Below, in pieces: positions 24,314 to 32,798 of a stretch of 64,000 nucleotides of DNA. This stretch comes from Erythrobacter sp. SD-21 (lineage in GTDB: Bacteria; Pseudomonadota; Alphaproteobacteria; Sphingomonadales; Sphingomonadaceae): NCBI RefSeq assembly GCF_000181515.1, contig NZ_ABCG01000002.1, positions 248,001 to 312,000 on the forward strand, in the 5' to 3' direction. The notes beneath the pieces were generated by a model. That model saw only the letters and a program-made list of their open reading frames with translations. It did no database searches and had not been told where the DNA came from. The translations under genes were made by a program, and so were the position numbers. Positions within the stretch are counted from its first letter, which is position 1. The number at the start of each line of letters is the position of its first letter.

Positions 24314-25098
24314 CCTCGATCTCCTGCGCCATTCGCGAGTGCCTGTTGACCAGCGACAAGAGAGCCAAGGTCTTCGCCACCCGCGAGCTCGCGCGTGACT
24401 GGCGCATGGGACGCCTCGCTTTCGCCTTCGACTGCGCCATGCCGGATCGTCCCGCCTGGCCCGAGGAACTCGACCTGCGGTTGCCGCGCGACATGTCGCG
24501 GCGCGGCAAGGGCGGGAGCAAGAAGGGACGTATCGCCCTGTGGCACGCGCTCGCCCATATCGAGTTCGTCGCCATCGATCTCGCGCTCGACATGGCCGGG
24601 CGATTCGGCGAATCGATGGGCCAAGTCTTTGTTTCCGATTTTCTTTCCGTCGCCGCAGACGAGGCGATGCACTTCGCCTTGCTCGAGCGGAAACTCGATT
24701 CGCTGGGGTCGCACTACGGAGCGTTGCCTGCGCACGACGGGCTGTGGAGCGCGGCAAAAGACACCGCTCACGACGTCGCCGCGCGGCTTGCGATCGTTCC
24801 CATGGTGCTGGAAGCGCGCGGTCTCGACGTCACGCCCTCCACGCTCGAGCGGGTTCGCTCGCAAGGTGATGAAAACGGGGCGAAAATTCTCAAACGAATC
24901 CTTGACGACGAAATTCGTCACGTCGCCTTCGGCGCAAGGCATTTCCGGGCAATCTGCGCGGCGCGCGGCGAGAACCCGCCGGAATCATGGCAGAAATTGG
25001 TGAAACTGTATTTTTCCGGGACTCTGAAGCCACCGTTCAACGACTCGGCGCGTTCGGCAGCCGGTCTGTCGCGGGACTTCTACGCTGGTATTGCCTGA
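24310..25098 (+). CDS. DUF455 ferritin-like protein
   Basis: A 262-residue protein of the DUF455 family with a ferritin-like four-helix bundle. Probable di-metal ligands are in HALAHIEFVAIDLALD, AADEAMHFALLERKL and DDEIRHVAFGARHF, the repeated E-x(n)-ExxH pattern. A tRNA-modifying or hydroxylating activity is sometimes suggested because of similarity to MiaE, but the real substrate is unknown. The ATG overlaps the bcp stop by four bases. No membrane segment or signal is present, so it is cytoplasmic. Confidence 0.85.
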   Translation: MTSISCAIRECLLTSDKRAKVFATRELARDWRMGRLAFAFDCAMPDRPAWPEELDLRLPRDMSRRGKGGSKKGRIALWHALAHIEFVAIDLALDMAGRFGESMGQVFVSDFLSVAADEAMHFALLERKLDSLGSHYGALPAHDGLWSAAKDTAHDVAARLAIVPMVLEARGLDVTPSTLERVRSQGDENGAKILKRILDDEIRHVAFGARHFRAICAARGENPPESWQKLVKLYFSGTLKPPFNDSARSAAGLSRDFYAGIA

Positions 25099-25239
25099 TT
25101 AACCTTTTCGGTCATAACCCATACTCACGAATTGCCGGGGGGTTCCGGCGGAGATGAAATAAAGACCGTACGGGCCGGGACGCCCATGTCGGTCTAGGGA
25201 CAAAGGTCCGGGAAACCGGGCCGGATGGACGGGTTTAGC

Positions 25240-25923
25240 ATGATCACCAAGCGCATTACGCTTGCTTTCACCATGGCTGTCGCAGGCATGAGCATCGCCG
25301 CCGCTCCGGCGCAGGCGGAGACCAACGCTGCCGCGGCCGTGGGCGCAATCGACATGTCGAAAGTGACGGCGCAGGGTTCGGAAGAGGGCGACGCCCAGTT
25401 CACCGAGCTCTTCGCGAAATGGGAAAACCCCAGCCAGCCCGTCGCCGCGGTCCGCCCGCAGGTCTCGGTCCCCTCGCGCATGCCGCTTGAAGACGCCCGC
25501 CTGACCAGCGATTACGGCGACCGCACCCACCCGGTGCTCAAGCGCCGCATGGGTCACAAGGGTGTCGACCTTGCAGCCACCACCGGCACGCCGATCTACG
25601 CGACCGCCGATGGTTATGTCTCCAAGGCCGAACGCTTCTCCAGCTACGGCAACTACGTTGCGATCGAGCATGGCGCCCGTATCCAGACCCGCTACGCGCA
25701 CATGTCGCGCATCGCCGTGTCCGACGGCACCTGGGTCAAGAAGGGCGACATCGTCGGTTACGTCGGTTCGACCGGCCGTTCGACCGGTCCGCACCTTCAT
25801 TACGAAGTCCGCATCGACGGGCAGGCCGTGAACCCGGTTCCCTACATGGTCGAATCGGAAGCGCAGCGCGCCTTCGCTCTCGCCATGGGCGAAGGTGGCC
25901 AGGGCGGCCACGACGAAGAATAA
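25240..25923 (+). CDS. M23 family (LytM-type) metallopeptidase
   Basis: A secreted 227-residue protein with a signal peptide (MITKRITLAF to the AQA cleavage motif). A LytM domain follows: the zinc ligands are in MGHKGVDLAATTGT (HxxxD) and STGPHLHYEVR (HxH), and the substrate groove motif GNYVAIEHGARIQTRYAHMS is complete. Such proteins cut peptidoglycan cross-links or, if degenerate, activate amidases; here all catalytic residues are present. An in-frame ATG at 25225 would add five residues. A GGTCCGGGAAACCGGGCC hairpin-like sequence lies just upstream. A terminator follows. Confidence 0.9.
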   Translation: MITKRITLAFTMAVAGMSIAAAPAQAETNAAAAVGAIDMSKVTAQGSEEGDAQFTELFAKWENPSQPVAAVRPQVSVPSRMPLEDARLTSDYGDRTHPVLKRRMGHKGVDLAATTGTPIYATADGYVSKAERFSSYGNYVAIEHGARIQTRYAHMSRIAVSDGTWVKKGDIVGYVGSTGRSTGPHLHYEVRIDGQAVNPVPYMVESEAQRAFALAMGEGGQGGHDEE

Positions 25924-25955
25924 GCCGAAGGGGCCATTGGCCTTTCGGGATCGAG

Positions 25956-25990
25956 AAAAAGGCGGCGGGTCTGACCCGGCCGCCTTTTTT
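25956..25990 (+). terminator. Rho-independent terminator after the M23 peptidase
   Basis: AAAAAGGCGGC and GCCGCC plus T6 pair around a GGG-TCTGA-CCC tip, with one unpaired G. The T run and position 32 bases after the stop make this a confident terminator; the A run on the left could also serve the opposite strand. Confidence 0.85.
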
Positions 25991-26111
25991 CGTGCGCGCT
26001 GGTTGGCCGCTTCCCCTTTTCCCTTGCCCATGCGGCCCTGACAGGTAGGTTTCTCCCTGCAACCGGACGAGTCCCGCAAACGAGGGCCGCCGGGAGGAGA
26101 GAGGAGCTGCA

Positions 26112-27647
26112 ATGCATCCGATTACGCACGCTGAGGCGCGCCCCGACCATCCTGCCATTATCATGTCCGGCAGCGGCGAAACGCTGACCTATGGGGAGAT
26201 GGACGCCTACGCCAACCGCTTCGCCCAATTGCTGCGTGCGCGAGGGCTGAGGCGGGGCGACCATTTCGGCGTTCTCCTTGAAAACTCGATCCATTATCTT
26301 CCCATCGTCTGGGGTTCGCAGCGCGCGGGCACGATGATGGTCCCCGTCTCCACCCGCCTGACGGCGCCGGAGATTTGCTACATCCTCAAGGATGCCGGGG
26401 TGAAACTGCTGATCACCAGCATCTATTTTGCCGACCGGATCGACGCGATCCGCGCGCACTGCCCGGACATGGAGTTGCTCATCCTTGGCGGCGAGGCCAT
26501 GGAAGATTACGAGGCGGCGCTTGCCGGGCAGAGCGCGGAGCCGATCGCGGACCAGGCGCCGGGCCAGTACATGCTCTATTCCTCCGGCACGACGGGCAGC
26601 CCCAAGGGCGTGCGCCCGGCCCCTCCCGAGAGCGAGGATATCGATGCCCCGATCCCGCTGGTCGGCCTCGCGGTGATGGGCGCTGGCATGCCCGCTGACG
26701 GCAGCATGGTCTATCTCTCCCCTGCGCCGCTCTATCACGCCGCGCCGCTCGGCTGGTGCACCACCGCGCATCGCCTCGGCGGGACGGTCGTGGTGATGGA
26801 GAAGTTCGATCCGGTCCATGCGCTCGAGACGATCGAGCGATACCGCGTGACCGACAGCCAGTGGGTGCCGACCCATTTCGTGCGCATGCTCAAGCTCAAA
26901 CCCGAAGAGCGCGAGGGCTACGACCTTTCGAGCCACCAGCGCGCGCTCCACGCCGCCGCGCCCTGCCCCGTCCCGATCAAGCGCGAAATGATCGAATGGT
27001 GGGGGCCGATCATCAACGAGTATTACGCCGGTTCGGAAGGTATCGGCATGACGCTGATCAAGGCCGAAGATTGGCTCGAGCGCCCCGGCAGCGTGGGTAA
27101 GGCGATCTACGGCACGATCCATGTCTGCGGGCCCGAGGGCGAGGAACTGCCGGCCGGGCAGGACGGCCTTCTCTATTTCGAGAACGCCATGATCCCGACC
27201 TATCACAACGATCCGGCCAAGACCGCCGAGGCCATGCATGAGAGAGGCTGGATGACGCTGGGCGATATCGGGCATCTGGACGAGGACGGCTATCTCTACC
27301 TCACCGATCGCAAGAGCCACATGATCATTTCGGGCGGGGTCAACATCTACCCGCAGGAGATCGAGAACCTGCTCGTCACGCATGACAAGGTGATGGACGC
27401 TGCGGTGATCGGTGCGCCGTGCGAGGACTTCGGCGAGAAAGTCGTCGCGGTTGTCCAGCCGATGGACATGAGAGAGGCGGGCGATAGTCTTGAGAGCGAG
27501 CTGCGGGATTTCCTCGCACCCAGGCTTTCAAGCGTGAAGATGCCGAGGCTGTTCGACTTCCGTCCCGAACTCCCGCGCGAAGCCAACGGCAAGCTCTACA
27601 AGCGCGAGTTGCGTGACGAATATGCCAAGCGCGCGGAGAATGCGTGA
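26112..27647 (+). CDS. Acyl-CoA synthetase (AMP-forming ligase)
   Basis: A 511-residue adenylate-forming enzyme that activates a carboxylic acid to its CoA thioester. The P-loop-like motif YSSGTTGSPKGVR, the PLYHAAP stretch, the adenine-binding NEYYAGSEGIG, the hinge region YLYLTDRKSHMIISGGVNIY and the C-terminal catalytic lysine in PREANGKLYKREL are all present. The acid cannot be read from sequence; co-translation with a cytochrome P450 suggests a fatty acid, steroid side chain or aromatic acid. GAGGAG stands five bases before the ATG. Upstream is a CTGACAGG half-site also found before CYP153. Its stop overlaps the P450 ATG. Confidence 0.92.
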   Translation: MHPITHAEARPDHPAIIMSGSGETLTYGEMDAYANRFAQLLRARGLRRGDHFGVLLENSIHYLPIVWGSQRAGTMMVPVSTRLTAPEICYILKDAGVKLLITSIYFADRIDAIRAHCPDMELLILGGEAMEDYEAALAGQSAEPIADQAPGQYMLYSSGTTGSPKGVRPAPPESEDIDAPIPLVGLAVMGAGMPADGSMVYLSPAPLYHAAPLGWCTTAHRLGGTVVVMEKFDPVHALETIERYRVTDSQWVPTHFVRMLKLKPEEREGYDLSSHQRALHAAAPCPVPIKREMIEWWGPIINEYYAGSEGIGMTLIKAEDWLERPGSVGKAIYGTIHVCGPEGEELPAGQDGLLYFENAMIPTYHNDPAKTAEAMHERGWMTLGDIGHLDEDGYLYLTDRKSHMIISGGVNIYPQEIENLLVTHDKVMDAAVIGAPCEDFGEKVVAVVQPMDMREAGDSLESELRDFLAPRLSSVKMPRLFDFRPELPREANGKLYKRELRDEYAKRAENA

Positions 27648-28945
27648 TGGCGAGCGGGGCGAAACCGCGGCTCGATCCGGAAACCGCCTATGAGGTAATT
27701 TCGCCCGAAAGCTACGCCGCCTGGGACCCGTTGCTCGACACATTCGACCGGCTGCGCGAGGAAGCGCCGGTCGCGTGGGTTGAGGACCCCGAAAGCCGCC
27801 ACCCGCCGTTCTGGCTCGTCACGCGCTATGACGACGTGATGCGCATTTCGAAGGACAACGCGACCTTCCTCAACAACCCCCAGACGGTCGTCTTCAGCCT
27901 GACCGAGGGGATCGAGTTCGCCAAAAATCTGACCGGCGGCAGCCCGCATATGGTCGCCAGCCTCGTGACCTTCGATGCGCCGATCCACATGAAGTATCGC
28001 AAGCTGACCCAGGAATGGTTCATGCCCAAGAATCTGCGGAGGCTGGAGGACGAGATCCGGGCGCTCGCCGTCAAGACAGTCGAGCGGCTGATCGAAGCAG
28101 GGGGCACGGCCGACTTCTGTAAGCTCGTCTCGCAGCCCTATCCGCTCCACGTCGTCATGCAGATCCTCGGCGTGCCCGAGGAGGACGAGCCGCGGATGCT
28201 GATGCTGACCCAGCAGATGTTCGGCGGACAGGACGAGGACCTTAACCAGTCGGGGATGAAGGATTTGCCGCCCGAGGCGATTACCCAGCTCGTTGCGGGC
28301 GCCGTGAAGGATTTCGAGGCATATTTCGCCGGGCTGACAGCCGAAAAACGCGCGAACCCGACCGATGACGTCGCCAGCACTATTGCGAACGCCACCGTCG
28401 ACGGCGAACCGCTCAACGATCGCGACATGATGGGCTATTACATCATCGTCGCCGCCGCAGGGCACGACACGACCAGCGCGAGCACGGCGGGTGCGATGCT
28501 GGCGCTCGCGCGCGATCCGGAACAGTGGGCGCGGGTGCGCGAGGACCGCACGCTACTCCCCGGCATCGTCGAGGAAGCCATTCGCTGGACGAGCCCGGTG
28601 CAGCACTTCATGCGCACGGCGGCCGAGGACACCGAGGTCGGCGGCCAGCCGATCGCGAAGGGCGACTGGCTGATGATCAACTACGTCGCGGCCAACCACG
28701 ACCCGGCGCAATTCGACAACCCCCGCACCTTCGACGCCAGCCGCAGCCCCAACCGCCACCTCGCTTTCGGGGCAGGCGCGCACCAGTGCCTCGGGCTCCA
28801 CCTCGCACGGCTGGAAATGCGTATCCTGTTCGAAGTGCTGCTCGACCGAATCGTGACGGTCGAACTTGCGGGCGAGCCCAAGCGCGCCAAATCGACCTTT
28901 GTCGGCGGCCTCAAGACGCTGCCGCTGCGCATCACGCCTGCCTGA
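27647..28945 (+). CDS. Cytochrome P450
   Basis: A 432-residue soluble bacterial P450. The I-helix oxygen-activation motif is AAAGHDTTSAS, the ExxR is in EEAIRWTSPVQHFMR, and the heme-binding loop is HLAFGAGAHQCLGLHLARLE with the cysteine ligand. The overall character resembles bacterial P450s acting on steroids, terpenes or fatty acids (CYP108/CYP125-like); I cannot name the family. A GTG at 27644 precedes the chosen ATG at 27647, whose first base is the last of the ligase stop. Electron partners are not adjacent; a ferredoxin-reductase-like gene lies 22 kb away. Confidence 0.93.
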   Translation: MASGAKPRLDPETAYEVISPESYAAWDPLLDTFDRLREEAPVAWVEDPESRHPPFWLVTRYDDVMRISKDNATFLNNPQTVVFSLTEGIEFAKNLTGGSPHMVASLVTFDAPIHMKYRKLTQEWFMPKNLRRLEDEIRALAVKTVERLIEAGGTADFCKLVSQPYPLHVVMQILGVPEEDEPRMLMLTQQMFGGQDEDLNQSGMKDLPPEAITQLVAGAVKDFEAYFAGLTAEKRANPTDDVASTIANATVDGEPLNDRDMMGYYIIVAAAGHDTTSASTAGAMLALARDPEQWARVREDRTLLPGIVEEAIRWTSPVQHFMRTAAEDTEVGGQPIAKGDWLMINYVAANHDPAQFDNPRTFDASRSPNRHLAFGAGAHQCLGLHLARLEMRILFEVLLDRIVTVELAGEPKRAKSTFVGGLKTLPLRITPA

Positions 28946-29132
28946 AGTCGAAAGCACGCCTTCCCAAGTCAAACCCGCGTAATTGCGGGAAAAATCGAAC
29001 TCGGTTCGTCGCATATTCCTACGGAAGATCCCAGCTTTCTGCTAGGTGAATGACATGGATACAACAGTAGGGGGATCCACTTTCGGCTAGAGCCGGGAGC
29101 GGGACTTTCTGCGCATAAGGAAGGGGGAGATC

Positions 29133-29774
29133 ATGACATTGCTGGAGCCGCACAACATGCCGTTTGCGGCCGCGCTTGGCCTTATGCTGGTCCTCGCTGT
29201 CATCCAACTCATCGGGGTCGCCGATTTCGGCGATGCGGATGTGAGCCTGGACGCCGATGGCGACGGATTGCCCGATGCGGGAATGTTCGACGGGCTGCTG
29301 ACGCTGCTCGGTATCGGACGCGTTCCGCTCACGATCTGGCTGGCGCTGTTCCTGTTCCTGTTCGCGGGCATCGGCCTGTCGATCCAGGAGCTTGCGACAA
29401 GCCTGACCGGCAGCCCGCTCTACAGCTGGCTCGCCGCACTGATCGCCGGAGTGGCCGCGTTGCCCGTGACCGGCGGCTTCGCCCGCCCGCTGGGACGCAT
29501 CCTGCCCAAGGACCATACGACCGCTGTCAGCACCGAAAGCCTTGTCGGCCGCCGGGCAACGATCAGCATCGGGGTGGCCCGTACAGGATCGCCCGCCCGG
29601 GCACGGGTGAAGGACGTGCACGGCCAGACCCACCGGGTGATGGTCGAACCGCACGAGGCAGCATCCGAACTCCACGAAGGCGACGAGGTCCTCCTCGTCC
29701 GCCGCGAGGGAAATCAATTCTATGCGACCGCGCTCGCCGAGCGCCGCCTGTCGCCAACACCAGTCAAGCAATAA
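29133..29774 (+). CDS. YqiJ-like membrane protein with OB-fold domain
   Basis: A 213-residue inner-membrane protein with three hydrophobic segments (about residues 8-30, 62-85 and 96-118) and a C-terminal OB-fold-like soluble domain (LVGRRATISIGVARTGSPAR, HRVMVEPHEAAS, EGDEVLLVRREGNQFYA). This is the architecture of YqiJ/NfeD-like partners of flotillins. The flotillin gene begins ten bases after the stop, the same order as yqiJ-yqiK in E. coli, which supports the call. They probably act together in membrane microdomains. The 187 bases upstream hold no gene; GGAAGGGGGAG gives a strong ribosome site. Confidence 0.85.
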   Translation: MTLLEPHNMPFAAALGLMLVLAVIQLIGVADFGDADVSLDADGDGLPDAGMFDGLLTLLGIGRVPLTIWLALFLFLFAGIGLSIQELATSLTGSPLYSWLAALIAGVAALPVTGGFARPLGRILPKDHTTAVSTESLVGRRATISIGVARTGSPARARVKDVHGQTHRVMVEPHEAASELHEGDEVLLVRREGNQFYATALAERRLSPTPVKQ

Positions 29775-29783
29775 GGAGGAGCA

Positions 29784-31532
29784 ATGGAAGGGTTATTAGA
29801 TATGTCGATCGTGATGGTCGGGGGCCTGATCCTAATAGGGCTCATCATCATTACGTTTTTCCTGAAAATGTACCGACGGGCCTCAAAGGAAACCGCTTTT
29901 GTGCGGACCGGCGTGGGCGGCGAAAAGGTCGTGATGAACGGGGGCGCGCTGGTGTTTCCGATCTTCCACGAAACCATGCCGGTCAATATGAACACGCTGG
30001 TGCTTTCGGTCATCCGCCGCGATGGCGAAGCGCTCATCACGCTCGACCGCTTGCGGATCGACGTGAAGGCCGAGTTCTACGTCCGCGTGAAGCCCGATAG
30101 CGAAGCCATCGCCATGGCCGCGCAGACTCTGGGCCAGCGCACGATGCAGCCGGAAATGCTGAAGGACCTCGTCGAAGGCAAGTTCGTCGACGCGCTGCGC
30201 AGCGTGGCTGCCGGCATGACGATGAACGAGCTGCACGAACAGCGTGCCGACTTCGTCCAGAAGGTGCAGCAGGTGTCGTCGAACGACCTCGCCATGAACG
30301 GCCTGGAATTGGAATCGGTCTCGCTGACCGGTCTCGACCAGACGAGCATCGAGCACTTCAACGCCAACAACGCCTTCGACGCCGAAGGTCTGACCAAGCT
30401 GACCGAGCAGATCGAGGCGCGCAAGAAGTTGCGCAACGACATCGAGCAGGACACGCGCGTGCAGATGGAAACGAAGAACCTCGAGGCCGATGCCAAGAGC
30501 TTCGAGATCGGGCGCGACAAGGAATACGCTCGCCTCCAGCAGGAGCGCGAGGTAGAAATCCGCCGCGCCGCGCAGTCCTCTGAAATCGCTCGCGAACAGG
30601 CAGAGCGCAGCCGCGAGGCCGACGCTGCCCGGATCGAGGCGAAGAAGCAGGTCGACGCGCAGCAGATCGAAGCCGACCGTCTCGTCGAAGAGGCGCGGAT
30701 CGACCAGCAGCGTGCGCTCGAAATCGCCCGCCAGGAGCAGCAGATCGCGGTCCAGAACAAGAGCCGCGAGGAAAGCCAGGCCAAGGCGGAAGCCGACGAA
30801 GCCCGCGCCAAGGCCGTCGCTGCCGAGGAGCAGGTTTCCACTAGCCGCGAAACCGAGATCGCCGAGCGTCAGAAGCGCATCGAGCTGATCGAGGCTTCGA
30901 AGCAGGCCGAGCGCGATGCGATCAGCGTCCGTGTGGAAGCCGAGGCCGAGAAGGACGCTGCCACCAACCGCGCCGAGGCTTTGCGTCTCGAAGCGCAGGG
31001 TGAGGCCGAGGCCGAGAAGCTGCGTGCCGAAGCGGCCCGCGTGCGCTTCGAAGTCGAGGCGGCCGGTCAAAAGGCGATCAACGAGGCGGCGAATATCCTG
31101 TCCTCGGACCAGATCAGCCTGCAGACCAAGATGGCCCTGCTCAAGGTCCTGCCGGACCTCGTCAAGGAAAGCGCCAAGCCGATGGAAGCGATCGAGAGCA
31201 TCAAGATCGTCCAGGTCGACGGGCTTACCAATGGCGGCGGCAAGGGTGCCGGAAACGGCGTCGCTGCAACTGGCGGATCGGGCAATCTCGCGACCGACGC
31301 GGTCAGCGCAGCCCTCGCCTACCGCGCGCAGGCTCCGGTGCTGGACGGGCTGATGAAGGAACTGGGCCTCGACGGCTCGAGCCTCAACAGCCTCGTCAAG
31401 GGCCCGGCCGAGCAGACCGGCGGGTTCGCAGTCGAAGAGGAAGCGAACGCAAAGGAAGAGCCGAAGGCACTTTCGGCGAGTGCCAAGTCCAGGGGCGCGG
31501 AGAAGGATCGGGGCGAAAGCGCCGACGCCTGA
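29784..31532 (+). CDS. Flotillin family protein (YqiK type)
   Basis: A 582-residue protein: one N-terminal membrane segment (residues 8-28), an SPFH/Band-7 domain (about residues 30-200), a very long charged coiled coil (about 200-430, rich in Glu-Ala-Arg heptads) and the flotillin C-terminal region with DQISLQTKMALLKVLPDLVKE. The tail is Gly/Ala/Lys-rich and low in complexity. Flotillins scaffold membrane domains. The gene forms an operon with the YqiJ-like gene and is closed by a strong terminator. Codon use is like its neighbours. Confidence 0.92.
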   Translation: MEGLLDMSIVMVGGLILIGLIIITFFLKMYRRASKETAFVRTGVGGEKVVMNGGALVFPIFHETMPVNMNTLVLSVIRRDGEALITLDRLRIDVKAEFYVRVKPDSEAIAMAAQTLGQRTMQPEMLKDLVEGKFVDALRSVAAGMTMNELHEQRADFVQKVQQVSSNDLAMNGLELESVSLTGLDQTSIEHFNANNAFDAEGLTKLTEQIEARKKLRNDIEQDTRVQMETKNLEADAKSFEIGRDKEYARLQQEREVEIRRAAQSSEIAREQAERSREADAARIEAKKQVDAQQIEADRLVEEARIDQQRALEIARQEQQIAVQNKSREESQAKAEADEARAKAVAAEEQVSTSRETEIAERQKRIELIEASKQAERDAISVRVEAEAEKDAATNRAEALRLEAQGEAEAEKLRAEAARVRFEVEAAGQKAINEAANILSSDQISLQTKMALLKVLPDLVKESAKPMEAIESIKIVQVDGLTNGGGKGAGNGVAATGGSGNLATDAVSAALAYRAQAPVLDGLMKELGLDGSSLNSLVKGPAEQTGGFAVEEEANAKEEPKALSASAKSRGAEKDRGESADA

Positions 31533-31552
31533 TAGCGGCCAACCGCAAACAG

Positions 31553-31581
31553 AAAGGGGGCACTTCGGTGTCCCCTTTTTT
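31553..31581 (+). terminator. Rho-independent terminator after the flotillin gene
   Basis: AAAGGGGGCAC, a TTCG tetraloop and GTGTCCCC followed by a run of T. Perfect apart from one G-T pair; 21 bases after the stop. Confidence 0.9.
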
Positions 31582-31582
31582 G

Positions 31583-31612
31583 TTGCCTAGCCTCGGCTCC
31601 CCGGCCTAACCG
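31583..31612 (+). promoter_or_regulatory. Candidate promoter before agmatine deiminase
   Basis: TTGCCT (31583-31588), 18 bases, TAACCG (31607-31612), six bases before the ATG. The geometry is close to that before galU and would give a leaderless message; no ribosome binding site is visible before the ATG. Low information content. Confidence 0.3.
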
Positions 31613-31618
31613 CACCCC

Positions 31619-32623
31619 ATGAACGACACGCCCCGATGGACCATGCCTCCCGAATGGGCTCCGCAGGACTGGCTGTGGATCGGCTTCCCGCACGATGCGG
31701 ATGAGTGGCCCGAAGTCCTGCCCCGCGCGCAGGAGCAGATTGCCGCCTTCGCCAACGCCGTGGCCGAGAGCGGGCAGGAGGTCCGCCTGTTGGTCCGCGA
31801 CGCCGCCAACGAACAGCGTGCGCGCGACCTCGTCAGCGGATCCGTCACGCTGGAGCGGCGCGAATATGGCGACGTGTGGCTGCGCGACACCGGCCCGCTG
31901 GTGCTGACCGATGCGACCGGCCACCGCATGGCGCAGCGCTTCGGCTTCAACGGCTGGGGCGGCAAGTATCTAATGGAGGGCGACCATACCATCGGCGCCG
32001 AACTGGCCGAGGATGCCGGCCTTCCGCTCGAAGTCGCCGACTGGGTTCTCGAAGGCGGGGCGATCGACGGCGATGGCACCGGCCTCGTCGCCACGACGGA
32101 GCAATGCCTGCTCAATCCCAACCGCAACCCGCAGCTTACCCGCGAGGAAATCGAGGAGCGGCTGAAATCCGACCTCGGCTTTACCCGTGTGCTGTGGCTG
32201 GGCGACGGCCTTATCAACGACCACACCGACGGCCATGTCGACAATCTCGCGCGCTTCGTCGGAGCGAACACGCTGGCCCTGCCGCGCGCGACCGGGAAGG
32301 ACGACCCGAACGCCGCGATCTACGAGGACGCCAAGGCCCGCGCCGAGGAGGCAGGGGTGGTGGTGCAGAGCATCCCCTCGCCCGGCCTCATCACCAGCGG
32401 CGACCGCGTCGAACCAGCAAGCTACGCCAATTTCGCCATCACCAGCCATCTCGTGGTCGTGCCGACCTTCGGCAGCCCCTATGACGAGGAAGGCGTGGCG
32501 GCGATCGCCGACCTGTTCCCCGACCGCGCGACTATCGGGATTAGCGGCGATGCAGTGCTTGCCGGCGGCGGCGGATTCCATTGCGCCAGCCAGCAAATGC
32601 CCGCCGCCCGCGCGCGCATTTAA
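31619..32623 (+). CDS. aguA: Agmatine deiminase family protein
   Basis: A 334-residue enzyme of the guanidino-group-modifying superfamily. It hydrolyses agmatine to N-carbamoylputrescine and ammonia, a route from arginine to putrescine. Family signatures are WIGFPHDADEWPE, YGDVWLRDTGPLVL with the substrate-binding Asp, DWVLEGGAIDGDG, NDHTDGHVDNLARFV with the catalytic His, and the nucleophilic cysteine in GGGGFHCASQQMP. All catalytic residues are present. The second enzyme of the pathway (aguB) is not in the window. No Shine-Dalgarno sequence precedes the ATG. Confidence 0.92.
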   Translation: MNDTPRWTMPPEWAPQDWLWIGFPHDADEWPEVLPRAQEQIAAFANAVAESGQEVRLLVRDAANEQRARDLVSGSVTLERREYGDVWLRDTGPLVLTDATGHRMAQRFGFNGWGGKYLMEGDHTIGAELAEDAGLPLEVADWVLEGGAIDGDGTGLVATTEQCLLNPNRNPQLTREEIEERLKSDLGFTRVLWLGDGLINDHTDGHVDNLARFVGANTLALPRATGKDDPNAAIYEDAKARAEEAGVVVQSIPSPGLITSGDRVEPASYANFAITSHLVVVPTFGSPYDEEGVAAIADLFPDRATIGISGDAVLAGGGGFHCASQQMPAARARI

Positions 32624-32657
32624 CGGTTCGTTAGGGATTGGAGCGGAGAATAGGGGG

Positions 32658-32786
32658 ATGGCAAAGGCTATCGCTCTCGCACGCACACACGCTCCGGCGC
32701 TTCCGCTGGGCGAGACGCTGCGCGTCGTCATGGTGACGGGTTGCGGGCTCGCGCTGGTTCTCGCCGGCCCCGCGCTTCCTTTCTAA
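32658..32786 (+). CDS. Small membrane protein of 42 residues
   Basis: A 42-residue frame with a basic, partly polar start (MAKAIALARTHAP) and one hydrophobic segment (VVMVTGCGLALVLAGPALPF) that runs to the end. GGAG and AGGGGG lie within 16 bases upstream, giving a plausible ribosome site. It starts 34 bases after the agmatine deiminase and converges on the membrane protein at 32799. Unrecognised; support is the start signal and hydrophobicity only. Confidence 0.45.
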   Translation: MAKAIALARTHAPALPLGETLRVVMVTGCGLALVLAGPALPF

Positions 32787-32798
32787 GGACGCCCTTCT

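Noticed and set aside
25206-25223. Hairpin GGTCCGG-GAAA-CCGGGCC before the M23 peptidase
   Set aside because: Short, lies over the start region and has no T run; too weak to call a terminator or riboswitch.
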